A model generated the notes under the pieces. The model was given only the letters and a program-made list of their open reading frames with translations, did no database searches and was not told where the DNA came from. A DNA stretch of 64,000 bases from Larix kaempferi. Lineage: Eukaryota > Streptophyta > Pinopsida > Pinales > Pinaceae. Where the stretch lies: the NCBI GenBank assembly GCA_027924585.1, contig BSBM01001448.1, forward strand, positions 1,240,001 to 1,304,000. Reading direction: 5' to 3'. Numbering within the stretch: the stretch's first letter is position 1; each line of letters starts with the position of its first letter. Made by a program: the position numbers and the translations under genes. Below, one piece after another: positions 57,335 through 64,000 of this stretch.

Positions 57335-57792
57335 TGTTCGGGTACACAAGGTACTACCAAAGGATCGAACACCAAGAGAAACTACTTAACACAAACAGAT
57401 CACATATCAACACACCGATGTTTTGACGTGGTTTAAACCCTCTTGAGGGAAACACTCCACGACCCTGGCCAAATAGCTTCTATGGGACAATTGATTATGC
57501 AAAGAAAGAAAGTTACAAATGAGCTTCTCATAATCGATCAACTAAACACTGACCCTCCATGCTCTTTAAATAGAGATCATGGACCAATCGGGTGTTAAGC
57601 CACAAATCAAGGTTAGGTTTGATCTAAGAGAAGTTGAGCTGTCGGATCACTCTATGTCGCGAACATATCGTGACCGTCGAATTAAGTATTTACAAATGCA
57701 TACTAACGCATACTAAAGAAACACACTATCCCTAATGGATATATTTCACAAGTTGATCTTAACTAACTCCTAAGTGTCTAAATATCCTAACA
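57335..57792 (-). repeat. 5' LTR of H
   Basis: 458 bp, matching the 3' LTR in length without any indel. Confidence 0.93.
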
Positions 57793-57925
57793 CAAATCGA
57801 CCCGAAACTTGCACTGCACATCGCACTTCTCGGTGCGCTAGTTCCGCATTGCACACCGCACTTCCTGGCGTGCTACTTCTACGTTGTACACCGCACAAAC
57901 CGACCCAAAACTTGCACTGCAAAAC

Positions 57926-59093
57926 ACACAGAGCGGGCCCATAGACTCGCTCTGATTTTTTAATTTTCACTATCTTAGTTGTTTTAAAAAAAAAAATTAA
58001 TTAATTTTCAAACAACCTGCTTCCATCATTTTTTCATTTTTCTAGCATTTAAATGTCATATTTTTTATTTGCTAGTTAGCTACCAATATTATTTAGTGCA
58101 CACACTCTGTCACCTAACTCAAGTGAGCTCTAAAAACTTCTTAACTCAACCAATGTTTAACCCTACTTGGGGAACACAAAAAGAACATTGTAGTTAGGTA
58201 GGACAGTGGGGATAGGTATCCAAACAACACCCCTATGTCAGTTACACTTGAGACATAGTTGTTGTCACTTAGGGTACAAAAATCCCCTAGTACTTTTTGG
58301 CATAGTTACGACCAATTTTTCGGAAAGGCCTCTCCCTTAGGAGGGTCGAAGTGGCGAGACAGGTTCCGGAGGCCTGAGTGGAATACCGTAATCCATTTAG
58401 TAACCAAAGACTACCTACTCGTTGTCCGCATGTGGTGTTCCTTTTAGGCCCACATGGTGATAGGACTGGAGCCATAGATTCACCTTTCGGGACTTGTCAT
58501 AAACGAGGTATCTTAGTAGCCATTCTTATAGGCTTTCCTATACCTGGTGTCCCTCCCGGTAGGGGGACATCCTTATCCATTTGGTTCTGCTTATCATATT
58601 TTCTGACTAGGATTTCATCACCTTACAGAGGATACGCCTGGTTTGAGCCAGCATACCTTTTAGTTAGGTGTTTTCATGCTCCCTTACCTCCCCTAAGTCT
58701 AGTGAGTATACCTTTTTCATTTTTTAGGGGCCTTTTCTGTTGGTATTCTAACAATTTTTATTGTTGTTTTGTTTGTTGTAGCACAGCTGTTACAACAAGC
58801 ATATTGAGCATTGTTGTTGGCCTGAGTGCCATATTTTTTATGCTCTCCTTGTGCACACACGGTTGCACTAGGATTTTTTAGCCTTTCACTCACCACATCT
58901 CACCCGAAATACCCTATCCATCATCATTGAGTCCCAAAGATAGTCCCGACGTCAACGGGGCCAACCCCCGCAACATGGTTTACTTAGCTCTTGTCACCAT
59001 ATATGTAGAGCCTCGTCACCTGATCTGGACACTCCTTATAGCACATCTGACTCGAAACCAGAATATAACACATACACTGCTTCATCTAGCCCC
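57926..59093 (+). other. Leader of G with conserved block
   Basis: 58090-58700 is the third copy of the leader block seen in B and F. The end, before gag, reads SDS..-like acidic codons in frame with gag (near 59040-59090), as in B. Confidence 0.65.
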
Positions 59094-59532
59094 TTGGCTG
59101 GTATGACGTCCAACGCCTTTTTTGGTGGGATGGTTGGAGGAGGATCCACCACTCACCCGGATACCACATCAACATCCATCCCTGTCATGTCATCTATATA
59201 CCCTACGCCTAATATTCCCGCCACCACATCCATCCCTATGGGTAGTGGATTGGTCACCAATACAAATCCGTTGGTGATTGGTAGCATACTTGGGGGGAGC
59301 GGACCCACCATTGCCGCTATGGCCCATACTATTTCCCCACACCTTGGGGGCAGCGGCCCCACCATTGTTGTTATGGCCCATACTGTTTCCCCACACCTTA
59401 GGGGCAGTATCCTCACCATTGCTGCTACGGCCCATACTGTTTCCCCACACCTTTGGGGGCATTGTCCCCACTATTGCCACCATGGCCCATACCATTCCCC
59501 CACACATTAGGGGTAGCAGCCCCACCATTACC
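59094..59532 (+). pseudogene. Gag start of G, interrupted by I
   Basis: MAGMTSNAFFGGMVGGGSTT parallels the gag start of B (MAGTTSTPFVIGTIGG). A tandem repeat follows, about five units of 54-57 bp, giving HTISPHLGGSGPTI-type protein repeats. I inserts at 59533. The rest of gag lies beyond the window. Confidence 0.75.
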
Positions 59533-62048
59533 TGTAATACCCCATTTTTCCCTTGATGTAAATACTACTTATGTACAGTATGTGTAAATGCCCTAGTGTG
59601 GAGCTCAAGGCCAAGGCCCCACTAATGGATGTTTCGGTTTATTGCTTAGGCAAGTATTGATATGGTTTGATTATTCTTGGGTTGCTAAGCCATGAAGAAT
59701 GTAAATGATGTAATTATTACTGAATGAATAAAATAACTAAGAAGCTAGCTAAGGAGGGAACGAATGAGAAGGGGGCCGTGTGTATCCAATAGGGAGAGGT
59801 GAGGGGGTTTGGGATTGGTTGACCATGTTGCTACATGTCTGACTAAGAACCCGTTTGAACTCCCTGCTGACATTAATGCGATTTCAGAGAGTGGTTGAGA
59901 ACCAAATGCTGAATCTGATGGAGTATGGAGCATGCCTGCGATTTTGTATGGCAGGGCATGGCTCTGATCACTTGTGCGTGAAGGCATCGAACTGCCTGGG
60001 ACAACTCGCAGAGCCTGTTGTGAACTGGGGGGGGGGAAAGATTCAAGGGGACACACACACTCATCCAGAGAGGACTCATGCACTCGATTCCCTATTTGGA
60101 ACACTCGTGCTACCATTGTTGAGACCATTGACCCTCGCAGAGGATTCACCTGCGTGTTTTCCAATAAGTAGCATGCCCCTATGTGTGAGAACTACCCAAT
60201 AATGAGAAGTCGTGACACCCTGTGTGTAGAACCCTGGTATAGTGATGAGTAGAGTCAATAGAGAAGGTTGCAGAGCGGTTTGTGCAGAGCAACCGTGGGA
60301 AAACCCCAAGCCAGGATATGTCTTGTTGTAAACTGTGGGAGAAGGGTTGGATTGCTGGAGGAACTCAGTGAAGGCTATAGTCTCAATGAACTAGTGACTG
60401 GACCTTTCTATGCCCATCCTGGAATAGCACTGGAAGGGAAGGACCTTGTGAGACTGTATAGCAGTGATAGGATCTTCCTTGTGTTGGATGTGGGAGGTAT
60501 TGTGGGTGCTAGGTCGGTTGTGAGCGACTAGACCTTTCTATGCCCATCCTGGAATAGCACTGGAAGGGAAGATGCCTTGGGAGACTGTGTGATTGTGCAG
60601 TAGGTCTTCCTTGTGTTGGATGTGGTAGGTATTGTGGGTGCCAGATCAACCGAGTGATGAGATGCCTGCAGTTCTATGGTTGAACTCACTGGTTTAGCAA
60701 TGCCTCCTTGTTATCCCTGTGTGCTGAAGGAACCCCTGTAGGTTGGCTTAGCATGGGTAGGTGCCCTGGAATGCTTGGTAAACCCAACTACAGAGTATTT
60801 TAGCATGTGAATCGAGCCTTGACTGTGAGAGAACCTATTAGCCCTCCTTAGTGGATACACTTCCCAGCTCGGGGGTGATCTCTCAGCTGAAAGAGTATAG
60901 GTTGGACAAAGATCTAAGGTTGGGTGGAACGTTTCTCTCACTTAGCCAGTTGCTTCGGAATTCAAAGATAAGTATTATGTTATGGTAAATGATGTGGTTT
61001 CATTATTATGATGAATGCTTGTATAATCATGGAATTGTTGTATGTATGGTTATATGAATGGTTGACATGAAGTCATGTACAGGACTGAGTAACAGGCTGA
61101 ATCCACTGTGTGTATTTATCTTGTATTGTAGGAACTTATGCTTGTAATTCTTGCATATGATAGATGTGCGAGTTAGGTATGTGGATGGATTTTATATGTG
61201 ATGATGTATGATAGAGCTCCATTGTTTTGGTAATGAATTTGATGTGTGCTAACCTTGTGAAGGAAAGGTATATTTATATTTGATCCTTGAGAAGTTAGAG
61301 AAGCCTTAGAAGTGGTTTCAGGAACCTCTGTGGGTCAGATAGCAGGAAGGGACCTTGGCAGGTTGAAGGTTGCAATGTTCAAGTGTGGGTAGGAACAAAA
61401 CTTTAGAGAAGGAAATGAGAAGGTTAGATGCCTTACCTGGTCAAGGGGATGTCACCATTGGATAGAGCTCTCCAAGAGATTTCCAACGGTACTGACCTTG
61501 CCCCATTTGGACACTAGAGGGAGGAGTTATGCCCCTTGGAAGATTGGTGAGGTTTCCCTCATAGAAGCAGGATCCGGCGATTCCTGAAACCGCGGTGTCG
61601 TGTTGCGGGTTGCAGGGTCAGCAACTTGCAGGTTGTGGGGTCAGAGACTTGCGGGTTGCAGGGTCAGAGACTTGCGGGTTGCAGGGTCAGCAACTTGCGG
61701 GTTGTGGGCATGCCAAAATTCACGTTGGGAGTTTTGAGCTTTCCGCATTCCTGAACTCGAAACCGCGGGTTTCGGGTGTCGGGTTTCGGGTTGCGGGAAT
61801 CGAGATTGGCCGTTTGGGATTCCGCACTCCTGAACCCGAAATCGTGGGTTTCGGGTTTTGGGTCCACAATTTCGCATTGGGATTTCTGTAATGCCAAATC
61901 CGTAACTGTGGGTTGCGGGTTTCGGGATGCGGATTGCGTATTTGAGTTTTCTTTTCCAACTGTGTGTATGGGCGCACAGTCATGGTGTTTGGAGAAAAAA
62001 AATGGATCACGGTCTCCAGGGACCATGGAGGTCTGAGGGGATGTGACA
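59533..62048 (+). repeat. 5' LTR of I
   Basis: About 2516 bp, TGTAATACCCC...GATGTGACA. Inside, a 131-bp unit is duplicated (CTTTCTATGCCCATCCTGG at about 60403 and 60534). A 23-bp repeat GCGGGTTGCAGGGTCAGMRA- occurs about 4.4 times (61605-61707), and degenerate units of about 75 bp with GCGGGTTTCGGG follow (61725-61945). The partner LTR is out of view, so the 3' boundary rests on the primer-binding site. Confidence 0.78.
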
Positions 62049-62051
62049 GAG

Positions 62052-62063
62052 TGGTATTAGAGC
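62052..62063 (+). promoter_or_regulatory. Primer-binding site of I
   Basis: TGGTATTAGAGC, three bases after the LTR. It is the initiator-methionine type with one mismatch (T for C at position 7). Confidence 0.8.
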
Positions 62064-62317
62064 TTCAGTTGCAGCACTGGGAGCTATTTGGGCCAGACGA
62101 CGCATGAATTTTGGTCAAGAAATGCTCCAAGGGAGTGATTTTTCTATGAACTTAATTGCTTGATTTATTGCTCAGGTGAATAATTCCTAGTTTAGATGAG
62201 TATGATATAGTTTATTGGCATGTTTATGACATCTGATAGAATGTATGTGATATACACAGAATTAGAAGCAGATATCAGACAATTGTATCACGGTGCAGTG
62301 CACAGTACGAGGTGAGA

Positions 62318-63600
62318 ATGGTTACCCTGAATGATGTGCAGGACCCATTTGGGCCAGAAGATGATGTATTGGGTGAGAATGTGCAAGAAGCATATACAGA
62401 AGCCAAGTCTGATGGAAGAAGGGAGCAAGTGACGCCCCCAAACTTAGCTAAAACTATGGTTAGCTTCAATGAGTGAATGATGAAAGCACAAGAAGGGCAG
62501 CATCAGCTCAATGCAGCCATTTTGCAGAGTCTCACAGACTTGCAACAAAGGATTAACGGTGGTTCTAACACGAGCCACGAAGGCTGAGAAGAAATAAATG
62601 CAAAAATTCAGTCTAGGGGCCATTCCATGAAAAGAACTCCAAGCCCTAGAAGGGGTTCTGTGGGCCAGAAGCAGAGGACACCCTCTCCTAAGATTTCTTC
62701 CAGAAGGTCAGAGGATTCTGAGGGTTCTCAAGAGAGCCCACGATGCACTGCCAGTAAGCGTAAAGGTAGGAAGAAGCACAGAGGTATTCCATAGGGTGAA
62801 TTCAGGAAGGCTAGGCCTCCTACTTTTGATGGTGAAAGTAAAGAAGGTCAAGAAGCAGAGGCATGGCTTCTTGGGATGAAGAAGTACTTCAGAATGCATG
62901 AGTATTCAGAGAATGAAAAGGCTAAGGTTGCTATCTACAACCTTAGTGGAAGAGCTTCTATCTGGTGGGATCACCTCATGTAGCTGAAGGGAATCAGTGA
63001 AAGAAGAGTCAGTTGGGGTAGGTTCCAAAGGTACTTCCAGGAGAAATACCTATTAGCTAGATATTATGATAGTAAGAGGAAAGAGTTCAATGAACTCAAA
63101 CTTGGACAGAACACTATGGATGAGCATGTTCACAAGTTTCTGGAGTTACTGAGGTATGTAGACTACATCAGGGATGAGAGAGTGAAGATTCAATGCTTCC
63201 TTGGTAGTATTCCATAGAATTACAGAGACAGGATAGAGTTTGTAAACCCACCAAGCTTGGATGAAGCTATTAGGATGGCAGAGCATTGCTATGAGCAGAA
63301 TAAAGGTAAAGCAGAGGCACAACCACTGTGGAAAGGTAAACCCAAGGGAAGGTTTGATCAGAAGAAAGGTGAGTCTAAACCACCATTCAGGGATCAGCCT
63401 AGGAGATTTCCGCAGGGCCAGCAAGCAAGAAGCGAATTCAGGCCAGCAATGAACAAGACACCAATGGGACCACTTCAGTGTTGGGGTTATGGAGAGAACC
63501 ACAGGCTCAGAGATTGCCCAACTACAAAGAAGAACCCCGAGGTCTTGCACAATGTTAGAAGAGAAGCTACAGTAGGGGATATGGCCAGAGCAACACCCAT
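62318..63600 (+). pseudogene. Gag of I
   Basis: Frame from ATG 62318: MVTLNDVQDPFGPEDD, a Lys/Arg/Ser-rich linker, then the retrotransposon gag domain PPTFDGESKEGQEAEAWLLG, KVAIYNLSGRASIWWDHL, WGRFQRYFQEKYL, FNELKLGQNTMDEHVHKFLELLRY. The zinc knuckle CWGYGENHRLRDC has Tyr where the second Cys belongs. In-frame stops: 62474 TGA, 62585 TGA, 62792 TAG, 62981 TAG and 63215 TAG. Frame is otherwise kept over more than 1.2 kb with no indel, so loss is by base substitution only. Confidence 0.88.
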
Positions 63601-64000
63601 GATTTATTCAGCACTGGATGATCACCAAGCAGACCATCAATCAGCAGTAGTAGAAGTTGCAGGTAAGATTGCTGAGCAGCCTATTTCTGTTTTGATTGAT
63701 CTAAGGTCTACTCACAGTTATGTATCTCCTAAGGTTATTGAGAGTTGTTCCCTTGGTAAAGTGAAGCATGACAATGCTTGGTTAGTTCAGCTAGCCACTG
63801 GTACCAAGAGAAAGGTCAGTGAAATGGTGAAGGAATGTCCTATAGAATTGAATTGACTCCTCACACATGCAGAATTGAATGTCTTGCCATTGGGGTCATA
63901 TGATGCCCTAATTGGCATGGACTGGTTGGAAAGGCATAGAGCCAAGGTGGAATATTGTGATAAAGCATTGGAATGTCTTGATGATGAAGGTAAGCCAAGT
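63601..64000 (+). pseudogene. Protease of I, partial at window end
   Basis: In frame with gag. ISVLIDLRSTHSYVSPKV stands where the family has LIDSGSTHSY, so the catalytic D-S-G is D-L-R. TGA at 63854 follows, then LPLGSYDALIGMDWLERH, the C-terminal protease motif. RT would follow beyond the window. Confidence 0.82.

Larger units (their letters stand above)
51612..57792 (-). mobile_element. Copia retrotransposon H, nearly full-length
   Basis: A 6.2-kb minus-strand element with both LTRs exactly 458 bp (51612-52069 and 57335-57792). All copia domains are present in order, with only a handful of stops and one frameshift. LTRs differ at about 29 of 458 sites by eye, roughly 6%. It sits in G's leader array. 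No clean 5-bp TSD: AAAAC on the left, CAAAT on the right. Confidence 0.93.
50259..64000 (+). mobile_element. Gypsy (B-family) retrotransposon G, split by H and I
   Basis: Pieces are 50259-51611, 57793-59532, and whatever lies beyond I outside the window. The 5' LTR, primer-binding site, leader array, conserved leader block and gag start match B. H interrupts the leader and I interrupts gag. G's LTR resembles those of B and F in opening (TGTTAACACC) and in the block CTACTAAGG...CTTAGTAGGTGC near its end, but is well diverged. Confidence 0.8.
59533..64000 (+). mobile_element. Gypsy (chromovirus-type) retrotransposon I, 5' part
   Basis: Starts TGTAATACCCC at 59533 inside G's gag. A 2.5-kb LTR, primer-binding site, gag and the protease start are in the window; the rest continues beyond 64000. 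The left TSD should be TTACC (59528-59532); its partner is outside. Gag and protease style (FDGESKEGQEAEAW, WWDHL, GMDWLERHRAKVEY) fit chromovirus-like gypsy elements. Confidence 0.85.

Noticed and set aside
51607-57797. TSD for H
   Set aside because: AAAAC against CAAAT match poorly, and the flanks lie in a low-complexity array, so I do not claim a duplication.
59745-60202. Frames on both strands in the LTR of I
   Set aside because: No similarity to known domains and no conservation evidence; taken as chance in a long LTR.
1-64000. tRNA, rRNA or single-copy host genes
   Set aside because: I found no cloverleaf-like or rRNA sequence. The only gene that could be of host origin is the antisense mobile-domain-like gene inside B.

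Overview
The window is repetitive plant nuclear DNA. I see no ordinary single-copy host gene and no rRNA or tRNA gene. Nearly every stretch is LTR retrotransposon: three Ty1/copia elements (A, D, H), six Ty3/gypsy elements (B, C, E, F, G, I) and one solo LTR (J). Large, old, deeply nested elements with many nonsense codons fit a large-genome land plant such as a gymnosperm. That taxonomic guess is inference from style, not from any diagnostic gene.

Layout. Positions 1-44677 form one nest whose order can be read from target-site duplications (TSDs) and broken genes. E (+, Tat-like gypsy) is cut in its protease by D (-, copia). D's distal LTR is cut by C (+, Athila-like gypsy, 3' end at 39110). 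C is cut upstream by A (+, copia, 386-20478, TSD TATGA) and in its integrase by F (-, gag-only gypsy, 23717-33490, TSD AGATG). A's 3' LTR is cut by B (+, Tat-like gypsy, 6852-20055, TSD GTTAT). To the right, the remnant of E runs to about 49256 and carries J (46484-47412, TSD ATTAT). G (+, same family as B and F) starts at 50259. Its leader is cut by H (-, copia, 51612-57792) and its gag by I (+, chromovirus-type gypsy, 59533 to the window end).

The B/E/F/G family is the most interesting part. B keeps gag, protease, extra zinc knuckles, an integrase C-terminal tail and an archaeal-type RNase H. It has lost the reverse transcriptase and integrase cores, yet the pol frame stays open across the loss and the LTRs differ by only about 1%, so B probably moved recently using enzymes from another element. 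B also carries, on the opposite strand, a plant-mobile-domain-like gene (14950-16309) with an apparent 97-bp GT-AG intron whose removal keeps the frame. Just upstream of that gene is a strictly phased 7 x 34-bp array of GC-rich dyads (ACCGCGG-N15-CCGCGGT-N5 and variants). The gag leaders of B, F and G each hold a different array with nearly the same 32-35-bp period. This reads as an architecture kept while its sequence turns over, and it is my best candidate for something undescribed.

Most coding regions are broken. A, C, D, E, H and I all carry nonsense codons or frameshifts, and C's integrase has lost two key residues. All coordinates and alignments were made by eye from the sequence; family names rest on motif recognition, not on database searches.
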